Of a stretch of 64,000 nucleotides of DNA, positions 38,725 to 47,474 are shown one piece after another. The stretch comes from Amycolatopsis sp. QT-25. Lineage in GTDB: Bacteria > Actinomycetota > Actinomycetes > Mycobacteriales > Pseudonocardiaceae. The position numbers and the translations under genes were made by a program. A model generated the notes under the pieces. That model did not search any database. It saw only the letters and a list, made by a program, of their open reading frames with translations, and was not told where the DNA came from. The DNA lies in contig NZ_CP120210.1 of assembly GCF_029369745.1 (NCBI RefSeq), positions 3,720,001 through 3,784,000 on the forward strand, given 5' to 3'. Within the stretch, counting starts at the first letter, position 1, and each line of letters begins with the position of its first letter.

Positions 38725-40080
38725 CTAGCCTTCGCGGCCGGACACGAGCTCGGGCTCGGGCTTCTTCTTGTCCAGCTCCGAGGTCTTCGAGGTTTCCCGC
38801 ATTGTGCCGTACACGATGAGCGACACCAGGACACAGCCCGCGACGTAGAAGAAGAACACCGATTCGTGACCGGCCCCCTTCAACGCCTGCGCGATGAGCT
38901 CGGCCGTGCCGCCGAAGATCGCCACGGTGAGCGCGTAGGGGAGACCGACACCGATGGCGCGGATCTTCGTCGGGAACAGCTCGGCCTTCACGATCGCGTT
39001 GATCGAGGTGTAGCCGGTGACGATCACCAAGCCGGCCAGCATCAGCAGGAAGGCGAGCACCGGCTCCTTCGTCCCGCCCATCAGCGTCATGATCGGGACG
39101 GTCAGCAGCGTGCCGGCGATACCGAAGAACAGCAGCAGCGGACGGCGGCCGATGCGGTCGGAGAGTTTGCCCGCGAACGGCTGCAGGATCGCGGCGACGA
39201 GGATCGCGCAGAACAGGATCAGGGTGACCGTCCGGCGCGGGATGCCCGCGGTGTTCTCCATGAACTTCTGGCTGTAGGTGGCGAAGGTGTAGAACGACAC
39301 CGTGCCACCGAGGGTGAGGCCGACGACGAGCGCGATCTCCTTGGGGTACTTGACGAGCGCGCGCAGCGTGCCCTTGTCGCCCGCCTTCTTGCCGGTGCCG
39401 GACGCCTTGGCCTCCTCGAAGCTGGCCGACTCGTCCATCCCGCGGCGCAGGAACATCACCACGACCGCGGCGAGCGCGCCGACGACGAACGCGATCCGCC
39501 AGCCCCACGACGTCAGCTGCTGCTCGGTCAGGATGGCCTGCAACAGCAACTGGAGACCGAGCGCCAGCAACTGGCCGCCGTACAGCGTCACGTACTGGAA
39601 GCTGGAGTAGAAGCCGCGCTTGCCCGGAGTGGCCACTTCGGACAGATAGGTCGCGGAGGTCGAATACTCACCGCCGACCGAGAGCCCCTGGATGAGCCGG
39701 GCCACCAGCAGCAGGATCGGCGCGGCGATGCCGATCGTGGCGTAGGTCGGCGTAAGCGCGATCATCAACGACCCCGCCGCCATCAACGTGACGGAAAGCA
39801 CGAGTGCGCTTCGCCGTCCGAAGCGATCGGCGAACCGGCCCAGCATCCAGCCGCCGAGCGGTCGCATGAGGAATCCGACGGCGAAGACCGCCGCGGTGCC
39901 GAGGAAGGCCGCCGTCGTGTCCTTGGTGGGGAAGAAGGACTTGGCGAAGTACGTGGTGAAGGCGGCGTAGGCGTACCAGTCGTACCACTCGACCAAGTTG
40001 CCGATCGAGCCGCGCAGCACGTTGCCGACGACTCGTTTCTCGTTTACGGGCGGCGACGCTTCGCCGATCCGGGTTGTCAT
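38725..40080 (-). CDS. MHS-family MFS symporter, alpha-ketoglutarate/ProP type
   Basis: A transporter of 451 residues with 12 predicted membrane segments. The metabolite:H+ symporter signatures are GNLVEWYDWYAYAAF at the start, GRFADRFGRRSALVLS between helices 2 and 3, and RLIQGLSVGGEYSTSATYLS. GYTSINAIVKAELFPTKIRAIG marks the second half. Relatives import 2-oxoglutarate, citrate, shikimate or proline/betaine. With a TAXI-kinase-regulator set downstream on the same strand, a di- or tricarboxylate is the most likely substrate. First gene of the unit, divergent from fabG. Confidence 0.9.
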   Translation of the reverse strand: MTTRIGEASPPVNEKRVVGNVLRGSIGNLVEWYDWYAYAAFTTYFAKSFFPTKDTTAAFLGTAAVFAVGFLMRPLGGWMLGRFADRFGRRSALVLSVTLMAAGSLMIALTPTYATIGIAAPILLLVARLIQGLSVGGEYSTSATYLSEVATPGKRGFYSSFQYVTLYGGQLLALGLQLLLQAILTEQQLTSWGWRIAFVVGALAAVVVMFLRRGMDESASFEEAKASGTGKKAGDKGTLRALVKYPKEIALVVGLTLGGTVSFYTFATYSQKFMENTAGIPRRTVTLILFCAILVAAILQPFAGKLSDRIGRRPLLLFFGIAGTLLTVPIMTLMGGTKEPVLAFLLMLAGLVIVTGYTSINAIVKAELFPTKIRAIGVGLPYALTVAIFGGTAELIAQALKGAGHESVFFFYVAGCVLVSLIVYGTMRETSKTSELDKKKPEPELVSGREG

Positions 40081-40146
40081 CTTCGACCTCCTGTGTTCCG
40101 GCTCACGGTGAACAATCCACGACCGCCGGGCAAGGTTTCGGCGCGG

Positions 40147-40977
<831 letters not shown>

Positions 40978-41025
40978 CGTCCCCGTTTCCCCGTATCGAT
41001 CGAAACCATCCGGACTGGAGGTCCC

Positions 41026-41793
41026 GTGCCAGGACTGCTCGAAGGCAAGCGCCTGCTGATCACCGGCGTCATCACCGACGCCTCGCTCGCGTTCCACGCG
41101 GCCAAGATCGCGCAGCAGGAGGGCGCGAAGGTCGTGCTCACCGGCTTCGGCAGGCTGTCGCTCGTCGAGCGCATCGCCAAGCGCCTCCCCGAGGCGGCGC
41201 CGGTGCTGGAGCTGGACGTCACGAACCAGGAGCACCTCGACTCGCTCGCCGGCCGCGTCCGTGAGCACGTCGACGGCCTGGACGGGGTGCTGCACTCGAT
41301 CGGGTTCGCCCCGCAGTCCTGCCTCGGCGCGCCGTTCCTGGACGCCCCCAGCGAGGACGTGAAGGTGGCCGTCGACGTCTCGGCGTACTCCTTCAAGGCA
41401 CTCGCGGTCGCGACCCTGCCGCTGCTGTCGCGTGGTTCGTCGATCGTCGGCATGGACTTCGACGCGCGCGTCGCGTGGCCCGCCTACAACTGGATGGGCG
41501 TCGCGAAGGCCGCGCTCGAGTCGGTCAACCGCTACCTGGCCCGCGACCTGGGCCCGCAGGGCATCCGGGTCAACCTGGTCAGCGCCGGCCCGATGAAGAC
41601 CATGGCCGCGAAGTCGATCCCCGGCTTCGCGGATCTGGAGAACGGCTGGGGCGATCGGGCCCCGCTCGGCTGGGACAGCTCCGACCCGGACCCGACGGCG
41701 AAGTCGGTCTGCGCCGTGCTGTCGGACTGGCTGCCCGCCACCACCGGCTCGATGATCATGGTCGACGGCGGTCTGCACGCCACCGGATTCTGA
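41026..41793 (+). CDS. inhA: NADH-dependent enoyl-ACP reductase InhA
   Basis: The last reductive step of FAS-II elongation, 255 residues. [20 protein letters not shown] is the NADH-binding start, HSIGF (Ser91) the cofactor site, and Tyr154 and Lys161 in [11 protein letters not shown] the active site. [16 protein letters not shown] closes it. The substrate-binding loop before [10 protein letters not shown] is about ten residues shorter than I recall for M. tuberculosis InhA, which fits ordinary-length substrates in an organism without mycolic acids. GTG 41026 follows GGAGG. Confidence 0.95.
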   Translation: MPGLLEGKRLLITGVITDASLAFHAAKIAQQEGAKVVLTGFGRLSLVERIAKRLPEAAPVLELDVTNQEHLDSLAGRVREHVDGLDGVLHSIGFAPQSCLGAPFLDAPSEDVKVAVDVSAYSFKALAVATLPLLSRGSSIVGMDFDARVAWPAYNWMGVAKAALESVNRYLARDLGPQGIRVNLVSAGPMKTMAAKSIPGFADLENGWGDRAPLGWDSSDPDPTAKSVCAVLSDWLPATTGSMIMVDGGLHATGF

Positions 41794-41817
41794 GGTCTCG
41801 ACGCGCCGGCTTCTGAG

Positions 41818-41872
41818 GTACATGAAGGCCCCCTTCCTTGCGCCAGGCGCAAGGAAGGGGGCCTTCATGTAC
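41818..41872. terminator. 55-bp near-perfect palindrome after inhA
   Basis: Perfect 27-bp arms meet around a single base. The left arm starts GTACATGAAGGCCCCC. It is the longest hairpin in the window and shares its core with those at 11977 and 22905. A decayed SnoaL gene reads into its right arm. No U tract. Confidence 0.9.
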
Positions 41873-42117
41873 TTCCGGCGTCAAGGGAGAAACGCCTGAG
41901 CCACGTGCCACGAGTCCTCTTGTCGAGCAGTGCGTAGAACTCGCGGATCTTCGCCCGGCTCCGGCGCGGGCCGATCCACGGGACCAGCCCGGTCGCCCCG
42001 GGGATGTCCCACGCGACGCTGTCGGCGGCTAGTTTCGCAGGCTCGGCCGGTGTCCCCTGTGGACATTCGGCGGAAAAGCTCGGCAAGGGTGGCTCGGGTT
42101 CGTTCGGGAATGATTCT
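41865..42117 (-). pseudogene. SnoaL-like gene remnant, frameshifted and 3' truncated
   Basis: The N-terminal part (ATLAELFRRMSTGD) reads in one frame. The continuation (KLAADSVAWDIPGATGLVPW, then RSRAKIREFYALLDKRT) reads in the next. Together they form the first half of a SnoaL-like domain. The second half is missing, and the frame ends inside the palindrome at 41818-41872. No good start codon is visible. The remnant lies directly downstream of the efflux gene on the same strand and may once have been its operon partner. Confidence 0.7.
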
Positions 42118-42119
42118 CC

Positions 42120-43301
42120 CTACCGTATAACGGGTTCGCGCGGCAGGCGGGTGTCGTCGGTGCGCTGGACACCGGCGGCGAAGGTGAGCACGACGACGGT
42201 GACGACGCCGAGGCCGACGCTCACCCACGCGACGCTGGGATAGCCGAGACCGGCGTCGATCGACTCGCCGCCGAGCCAGGGGCCGACGGTGTTGCCGACG
42301 TTGAACGCGGCGGTCGTACTCGCGCCGACCAGCGTGGGCGCGTTGCCCGCCACGGCGAAGGCACGGACGTTCAAAGCGGGATTGACGCCGAATCCGGCGA
42401 CACCGAACAGGAAGACGGCGAAGATCGCGACCGGCGTCGCCGGGCCGGACAGCGCGAGCAGCACCAAGGCGAACAGGGCGACGGCGAGGCCGCCGTAGAG
42501 GGTCGCGAACGGCCTCGCGTCGGCGAGCCGTCCGCCGACGGTGATACCGATCAGCGCGCCGAGCCCGAAGAGCGAGAGCACGCCCGGCACCCAGCTTTCC
42601 GGTAGCCCGGCGACTTCGGTGAGCAAGGGCGCGAGGTAGCTGAAGGTCGCGAAGATCATCGCCTGCGCGAACGCGATGACGCCGAGTGCCAGCCAGAACC
42701 GGCCGCCGCGGTAGAGCCGCAATTCGGTCGCCACGTCGGTCTTGGTTTCACCGTCCTGCGTTTCCGGGACCAAGGCGAAGACCCCGATCAACGCGACGAC
42801 GGTCAGTGCGGTGACCGCCCAGAACGCGGCCCGCCAGCCCGCGTGCTGGCCGAGGAAGGTGCCCGCCGGAACGCCCGCGATGTTCGCGATGGTCAGCCCG
42901 CCCACCAGGATGGCCAGTACGCGGCCGCGGCGTTCGACCGGGACCAGTGCGACGGCGGTGGCCGCCGCGACCGCCCAGAACCCGGCGCAGGCGACGGCGC
43001 TGAGCACACGGGTCGCGAAGAGGAGGGCGTATCCCGAGCCCAGCGCGCCGACGACGTGCGAGACGCTGAAAACGACGAGCAGGGCCATGAGGGTGACGCG
43101 CCTCGGCACCCGCAGCGTCGCGATCGCGAGCAGGGGAGCGCCGACGACCATGCCGATCGCGAAAGCCGAAATGAGCAGCCCGGCCTCCGGGATGCCGACG
43201 TCCAGGTCGGCCGCCATCCCGGGCAGCAGGCCGGTGATCATGAACTCGGACGTGCCGAGCGCGAACACGCTCAGCCCGAGGACGAAAACTGCCAAAGGCA
43301 C
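42120..43301 (-). CDS. MFS efflux transporter, DHA1 (Cmx/CmrA-like)
   Basis: A pump of 393 residues with 12 predicted membrane segments. It starts LAVFVLGLSVFALGTSEFMI and has the motif-A region RVPRRVTLMALLVVFSVSHV and motif C near GGLTIANIAGVPAGTFLGQ. The pattern is that of chloramphenicol-type and related DHA1 exporters, but the substrate cannot be read from the sequence. GTG 43301 follows GGAGGG. A 22-bp operator abuts the ribosome site, and the TetR gene upstream has a matching one, so repression by that TetR is likely. Confidence 0.88.
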   Translation of the reverse strand: MPLAVFVLGLSVFALGTSEFMITGLLPGMAADLDVGIPEAGLLISAFAIGMVVGAPLLAIATLRVPRRVTLMALLVVFSVSHVVGALGSGYALLFATRVLSAVACAGFWAVAAATAVALVPVERRGRVLAILVGGLTIANIAGVPAGTFLGQHAGWRAAFWAVTALTVVALIGVFALVPETQDGETKTDVATELRLYRGGRFWLALGVIAFAQAMIFATFSYLAPLLTEVAGLPESWVPGVLSLFGLGALIGITVGGRLADARPFATLYGGLAVALFALVLLALSGPATPVAIFAVFLFGVAGFGVNPALNVRAFAVAGNAPTLVGASTTAAFNVGNTVGPWLGGESIDAGLGYPSVAWVSVGLGVVTVVVLTFAAGVQRTDDTRLPREPVIR

Positions 43302-43317
43302 GGGGCTTTCCCTCCAG

Positions 43318-43339
43318 TTTTGTATTGATCAGTACAAAA
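43318..43339. promoter_or_regulatory. TetR operator before the efflux gene
   Basis: TTTTGTA-N8-TACAAAA, with a TGATCA core, is a near-perfect dyad directly upstream of the efflux ribosome site. It resembles the site at 43976-43999. Confidence 0.8.
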
Positions 43340-43373
43340 TATGGGCAGCGTCGCGCATGAGGTGGTCCGGGTG

Positions 43374-43958
43374 TCACTTCGCGGCGATCGCGTCCAGCGC
43401 GATGGCGGCGACGGCTTCCATGGTCGCCCGTCCGGCGCCACGACGGGACATCAGCCGCAGTCCGGCGACGGTGCTGTGCGCGAACTCGGCGAGGGCGCCG
43501 GGCTCCCGGTCGCCGTCGATCGTCCCGTCGAGCTGGCCTTCCCTGGCGCAGGCCGAGAGCAGGGCGAGATGCCGTCCGGTGTCGGCGTCGATCCGCGCCT
43601 TGACCTCGGGATCGCGATCGCCGAATTCGGCCACCGTGTTGACCACGAGGCAACCTCGGCCGTGGTTCGCGACTTCCTCGTCGATCGTGTGCGCGAACAG
43701 GGTGCGGAATCGCTCGAGGCCGGTTCCGGACTCCTCCAGCAAGGCCGTTCTGGTCGCGATCCCGCGTTCGGCGTAGTGGTCGAGCGCGCGCAGGAACAGT
43801 TCGTGCTTGCTGGTGAAGGTGTTGTAGATGCTGCTGCGGCCCAGGCCGGTGGCTTCGCAGAGGGCCTGCGTCGACGTGCCTTCGTAGCCGCGAAGCCAGA
43901 ACGCGGCCATGGCGTGCCCGACCGTGGCGCGTTCGTCGAATTCCTTGGGCCTGGCCAT
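43374..43958 (-). CDS. TetR-family regulator of the efflux gene
   Basis: A regulator of 194 residues. The HTH region is [20 protein letters not shown] then [20 protein letters not shown]. The effector domain (~70-190) is ordinary for TetR proteins with small organic ligands. The gene is upstream of the pump on the same strand with 72 bp between, and matching palindromes precede both genes, so it probably represses both. Divergent hemH starts 85 bp away and may be touched by the same operator. Confidence 0.9.
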   Translation of the reverse strand: MARPKEFDERATVGHAMAAFWLRGYEGTSTQALCEATGLGRSSIYNTFTSKHELFLRALDHYAERGIATRTALLEESGTGLERFRTLFAHTIDEEVANHGRGCLVVNTVAEFGDRDPEVKARIDADTGRHLALLSACAREGQLDGTIDGDREPGALAEFAHSTVAGLRLMSRRGAGRATMEAVAAIALDAIAAK

Positions 43959-43975
43959 GCGGGTGACCGTATCAG

Positions 43976-43999
43976 ATTTTGGATCGATTGGTTCAAAAT
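43976..43999. promoter_or_regulatory. TetR operator between tetR and hemH
   Basis: ATTTTG-N12-CAAAAT has the same outer half-sites and length as the site at 43318. It lies 18 bp from the TetR start and 45 bp from the hemH start. Confidence 0.75.
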
Positions 44000-44043
44000 G
44001 GGCCGGGTCAGCGTGCGGGGCGCCACAAGAGCAAGATGGCAGG

Positions 44044-45090
44044 GTGGGTTACGACGCGCTGCTTTGGCTTTCGTTCGGTGGTCCCGAGGGACCTGACGAA
44101 GTGATGCCGTTCCTGGAGAACGTCACGCGGGGCCGTGGGGTGCCCCGGGAACGGCTGCTCGAGGTCTCCGAGCACTACCAGCACTTCGGCGGGGTTTCGC
44201 CGATCAACCGGCTGAACCGGGACGCGATCTCCGCGGTGGAGAAGCAGCTCGCGGCCGCCGGGATCGAGCTGCCCGTCCACTTCGGCAACCGCAACTGGCG
44301 GCCGATGGTCGAGGACACCCTCGCCGAGATCACCGAGGCGGGCGCCCGGCGCGTGCTGGTCTTCCCCACGAGCGCGTACGGCGGCTACTCCGCCTGCCGT
44401 CAGTACGACGAGGACATCGAGCGTGCCCGTGCGTCGGTCGGCGACGGTGCGCCGGAACTGGTGAAGCTGCGGCAGTTCTTCGACCACCCGCTGTTCGTCG
44501 CCGCGTTCGCCGACGCCGTTCGCGCCGCGCACGCGAAGCTGGGGAACCAGCCGGGGACCAGGACCGTCTTTTGCGCCCACTCGGTGCCCGAGTCCGCCGA
44601 CACCGCGTCCGGGCCGCCCTCGGAAGGCGGCCGGCGCTACTCGCGGCAGATCGCCGAGGCCGCGCGCCTCGTCGCGGCCGAAGCGGGAATCGAGACCTAC
44701 GACGTGGTGTGGCAGTCGCGCTCCGGCCCGCCGCAGGTGCCGTGGCTGGAGCCGGACATCGTCGACCACATCGACGCGCTGCACGCGGAAGGCGTCACCT
44801 CGGTGGTCGTCTGTCCCGTGGGTTTCGTGTCCGACCACCTCGAAGTGATCTGGGATCTCGACAACGAAGCCGCCGAACGGGCCGCGGAGCACGGCATAGG
44901 CTTCGCGCGGGCCGCGACGCCGGACGCCGACCCGCGTTTCGCCGAGCTCGTCGTGGAGCTGATCCGGGAGCACATCGACGGAGCGCCCGCGCGGAAGCTG
45001 TCGCCGTTCCCGTCGGCCGGGTGCACGGTCAACGGTGCGCCTTGCGCGATCGGATGCTGCGAGCCCGCGAAAAGGCCCGCACGTTCTTGA
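44044..45090 (+). CDS. hemH: Ferrochelatase (coproporphyrin-type in actinobacteria)
   Basis: The product has 348 residues and inserts Fe2+ into coproporphyrin III (the actinobacterial route) or protoporphyrin. It starts [35 protein letters not shown], the metal-site His in [10 protein letters not shown], and [20 protein letters not shown] with the Glu are all present. A C-terminal cysteine group ([15 protein letters not shown]) suggests the [2Fe-2S] cluster known in actinobacterial ferrochelatases. GTG 44044 fits the family start. In mycobacteria it follows inhA directly; an efflux cassette lies between them here. Confidence 0.94.
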   Translation: MGYDALLWLSFGGPEGPDEVMPFLENVTRGRGVPRERLLEVSEHYQHFGGVSPINRLNRDAISAVEKQLAAAGIELPVHFGNRNWRPMVEDTLAEITEAGARRVLVFPTSAYGGYSACRQYDEDIERARASVGDGAPELVKLRQFFDHPLFVAAFADAVRAAHAKLGNQPGTRTVFCAHSVPESADTASGPPSEGGRRYSRQIAEAARLVAAEAGIETYDVVWQSRSGPPQVPWLEPDIVDHIDALHAEGVTSVVVCPVGFVSDHLEVIWDLDNEAAERAAEHGIGFARAATPDADPRFAELVVELIREHIDGAPARKLSPFPSAGCTVNGAPCAIGCCEPAKRPARS

Positions 45091-45104
45091 AGGGCCCAGG
45101 CCTG

Positions 45105-45143
45105 GTGAGTGGCAAGGACGGTTCCAACCGTCTTGCCACTCAC
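45105..45143. terminator. Hairpin after hemH
   Basis: Arms of 18-19 bp with one bulged base (GTGAGTGGCAAGGACGGTT and AACCGTCTTGCCACTCAC) enclose a 2-base loop. It differs in sequence from the GAAGG family. Confidence 0.8.
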
Positions 45144-45167
45144 GAGGTCCAGCACCGGCGATGTCCC

Positions 45168-45270
45168 GTGATCCGACGGACGACACGCGTGACTGGATGG
45201 ACGACACGACGGTGGCCGGGTTCCGCCACGAGTCGTCCGCCCGATCACGTGTGTCGTCCGTCGGATCACG
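45168..45270. repeat. Long nested inverted repeat between hemH and tetR
   Basis: Outer arms of 26 bp (starting CGTGATCCGACGGACGACAC) match with one mismatch across a 51-bp interior. The interior itself can pair (GGACGAC with GTCGTCC, GGTGGC with GCCAC). It could form one ~100-base cruciform or RNA hairpin. GACGGACGACACG-like words repeat inside. No ORF or transposase is associated. Confidence 0.75.
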
Positions 45271-45312
45271 CGAAACCGCCACCCGCGCACCGGCTCGCGA
45301 GGTCGATCGTCG

Positions 45313-45882
45313 TCAGGCGGTGATCCTCGACAGGTGGAGGTCGATCAGGGCGATAGCCTCTTCGCCGGTCTGATAGCCGAGCAGCACCGCGTCGCCGAGG
45401 CCGGAGACCAGCGCCAGCAGGAGCGCGGCCTCGCTGACCGGGTCCAGGGTGGCCACGAATTCGCCGTCGTCCCGTGCGGCGGCGAGCATGGCCGTCACCG
45501 CGTCGCGGAGCCGGCCATGGCCGGTCCGGAAGTGACCGGCGATCTCCGGATCCTTGAGCGCGCGCATCAGGAAGGCGTTGGCGACCAGCGCGTCGTCCCT
45601 GGCGGCCTCGTCCAGGGGAAGCAACGCGATGAGCAGCTCCCGGACGTGAGGTTCTGACGGGGTGGCGATGCGCTCCTCGAGTCCGCTTCGCAAGGTGGTC
45701 GTCGCGAAGCGAAGCATGTCGTCTCTCGACGCGAAGTAGTGCTGGACGAACCCTTTGGAGATGCCGGCTTCGGCCGCGACTTCGTTCAGGCTGACTCCTT
45801 CGAGTCCCCGGTCGGCCGCGATGCGCCGGACGGCCGCGGCGATCTGCTGCCGCCGGTGCTCGTGATCGACTCGTTTGGGCAC
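45313..45882 (-). CDS. TetR-family regulator
   Basis: A regulator of 189 residues from GTG 45882, which follows AAGGAGG. HTH: RRIAADRGLEGVSLNEVAAE then AGISKGFVQHYFASRDDML, close to the BetI/AcrR-like branch with TetR_C_6-type effector domain. It is divergent from the hydrolase/VC0807 pair, and a 24-bp dyad lies in the 86-bp gap. It likely represses both directions. The ligand is unknown. Confidence 0.88.
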   Translation of the reverse strand: MPKRVDHEHRRQQIAAAVRRIAADRGLEGVSLNEVAAEAGISKGFVQHYFASRDDMLRFATTTLRSGLEERIATPSEPHVRELLIALLPLDEAARDDALVANAFLMRALKDPEIAGHFRTGHGRLRDAVTAMLAAARDDGEFVATLDPVSEAALLLALVSGLGDAVLLGYQTGEEAIALIDLHLSRITA

Positions 45883-45932
45883 CCGTTCCTCCTTTTGGCA
45901 GTCCGATCGGATTGCCAACTTCTCGCCCATCT

Positions 45933-45956
45933 TTTACAATCTTATCGTACTGTAAA
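45933..45956. promoter_or_regulatory. TetR operator in the tetR/hydrolase gap
   Basis: TTTACA-N12-TGTAAA, a dyad with AT-rich half-sites in otherwise GC-rich DNA. It ends at the hydrolase ribosome site AAAGGAGG and can block it. Confidence 0.78.
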
Positions 45957-45968
45957 GGAGGGGTGGTC

Positions 45969-46853
45969 ATGAAGGTGGGCGGATTCGCCTCGTCGGAGGC
46001 GCGGGCCGAGTACGAGGCCGTCTACGAACGGGGTCTGGCGGCGTTGCCCGCGCCGGCCGGGATCCACGACGTCGAAACGGCGTTCGGGGTGGCGCGCGTG
46101 TACCGGTTCGGGCAGCCGGGTGGAACGCCGATCATGCTGGTGCCCGGCCGCGCCGGGACCGCGGTGATGTGGGAACCCAACCTCACCGCGCTGCTCCGGC
46201 ACGGCGAGGTCCACGCGGTGGACCTCATCGGCGAACCCGGCCGCAGTGCACAGACCGCCCCGATCCGGAACGGGGTGGACCAAGCCGCTTGGCTGAGCAC
46301 CGTGCTCGCCGAACTCGACCTGGCGACGGTGCATCTGATCGGGTACTCGTTCGGTGGCTGGCTCGCGGCCAATCTCGCCGCGCGGGCGCCGGAGCGGCTG
46401 AGGACACTCACCCTGATCGACCCGGTGCTGACCTTCGGCGGCCTGACCGCGGGACTGGTCGTCCGCGCCACGCTCGCCGCGATCCCCGGCGTCGGCCGCT
46501 GGGCCCGGCCGTCGTTCCTGCACTGGATCTCCGGCGGTGCGGAGGTCGACACCACGGATCCGGTCGCGCGGGTGATCGACGAAGGCATGCGGACCTACCG
46601 CATCGCCCTGCCGTCGCCCAGGTTGATCACCGACGCGCAGTTGCGCTCACTGCGGATGCCGGTGCTGGCCCTGATCGCCGGACGGAGCGTCATCCACCAC
46701 CCGGACCGCGCGGCCGCGCGGGCTCGCGAGCTTCTGCCGCGGGGACAGGTCGAACTGTGGCCGTCGGCGACCCACGCCATCGCGGGCGAGGCGGCGGACG
46801 AGGTCAACGCGCGGATCCTGAGGTTCCTGGCAGCAGAGGAAACACCGTCGTGA
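45969..46853 (+). CDS. Alpha/beta hydrolase
   Basis: A cytosolic hydrolase of 294 residues. Oxyanion motif PIMLVPGRAG, nucleophile in HLIGYSFGGWLAANLAA, acid in LTLIDPVL or LALIAGRSVIHHP, and His in WPSATHAIAGEA. Fold and length fit esterases and epoxide- or haloalkane-type hydrolases, but no specific class stands out. ATG 45969 follows AAAGGAGGGG. It overlaps the next gene by GTGA. The nearby TetR operator suggests induction by its substrate. Confidence 0.82.
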   Translation: MKVGGFASSEARAEYEAVYERGLAALPAPAGIHDVETAFGVARVYRFGQPGGTPIMLVPGRAGTAVMWEPNLTALLRHGEVHAVDLIGEPGRSAQTAPIRNGVDQAAWLSTVLAELDLATVHLIGYSFGGWLAANLAARAPERLRTLTLIDPVLTFGGLTAGLVVRATLAAIPGVGRWARPSFLHWISGGAEVDTTDPVARVIDEGMRTYRIALPSPRLITDAQLRSLRMPVLALIAGRSVIHHPDRAAARARELLPRGQVELWPSATHAIAGEAADEVNARILRFLAAEETPS

Positions 46854-47470
46854 CCGCGCACGGCAGGAACCCGACGCTGTCCTTGCTGCTCTGGGACGTC
46901 GCGCTCCCGTTGGCCGTGTACTACGGCCTCCGGCTCGCCGGGCAGAACGAGCAGGTCTCCTTGCTGGCCGGGGCGGTGGTGGCCGGGGCCCGGATCGCGT
47001 GGGTCGCCGTCCGCGAACGGTCCTTCGACGGCTTCGCCGCGTTGCTGGCAGGCGTGCTCGGGGCCGGGCTCGTGCTTTCGCTGGCCAGCGGTGACGCGAA
47101 ATTTCTGTTGCTCAAAGAATCCTTCGCCACCGCGACCGCCGCGATCGTGCTGCTGGTGAGCTGCTTCAGCCGCACGCCCATGGTGCTCGTCGCCGTGCGG
47201 GCCGGTTCCAACGCGGCCAAACGCACCGAGATCGACCGCCTCGGCGACGAGGTGCCCGCTTTCCGCCGGGCGTTCACCCGGATGTCGGCGGTGTGGGGAG
47301 TGGCTCTGCTCCTGGAGGCCGCAGTCCGGGTGCCGCTGGTCTACACCTTGTCCGCCGATGTGATGAACGCGCTCAGCGTGGCCTTGCTGATCGCCGTCAT
47401 CGGCGGGCTCTCGCTGTGGTCCGTCCGGTATGCGGAGAAGATCCAGAAAAGGCACTCCGTGACCACGTGA
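46850..47470 (+). CDS. VC0807-like integral membrane protein
   Basis: This protein has 206 residues and five or six hydrophobic segments (LLLWDVALPLAVYYGLRLAG, VSLLAGAVVAGARIAWVAV, FAALLAGVLGAGLVLSLA, FATATAAIVLLVSCF, and two near the end). The spacing fits the VC0807 family of uncharacterised membrane proteins. GTG 46850 overlaps the hydrolase stop, so both are made from one transcript. Function unknown. Its stop lies four bases from the convergent gene's stop. Confidence 0.7.
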   Translation: MTAHGRNPTLSLLLWDVALPLAVYYGLRLAGQNEQVSLLAGAVVAGARIAWVAVRERSFDGFAALLAGVLGAGLVLSLASGDAKFLLLKESFATATAAIVLLVSCFSRTPMVLVAVRAGSNAAKRTEIDRLGDEVPAFRRAFTRMSAVWGVALLLEAAVRVPLVYTLSADVMNALSVALLIAVIGGLSLWSVRYAEKIQKRHSVTT

Positions 47471-47474
47471 AGGG

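Noticed and set aside
42120..43301. Naming the pump a chloramphenicol resistance gene
   Set aside because: The DHA1 pattern resembles Cmx/CmrA proteins, but substrate cannot be inferred from sequence alone.
45168..45270. CRISPR-like repeat cluster
   Set aside because: Only inverted, not regularly spaced direct repeats; no spacers and no cas genes.
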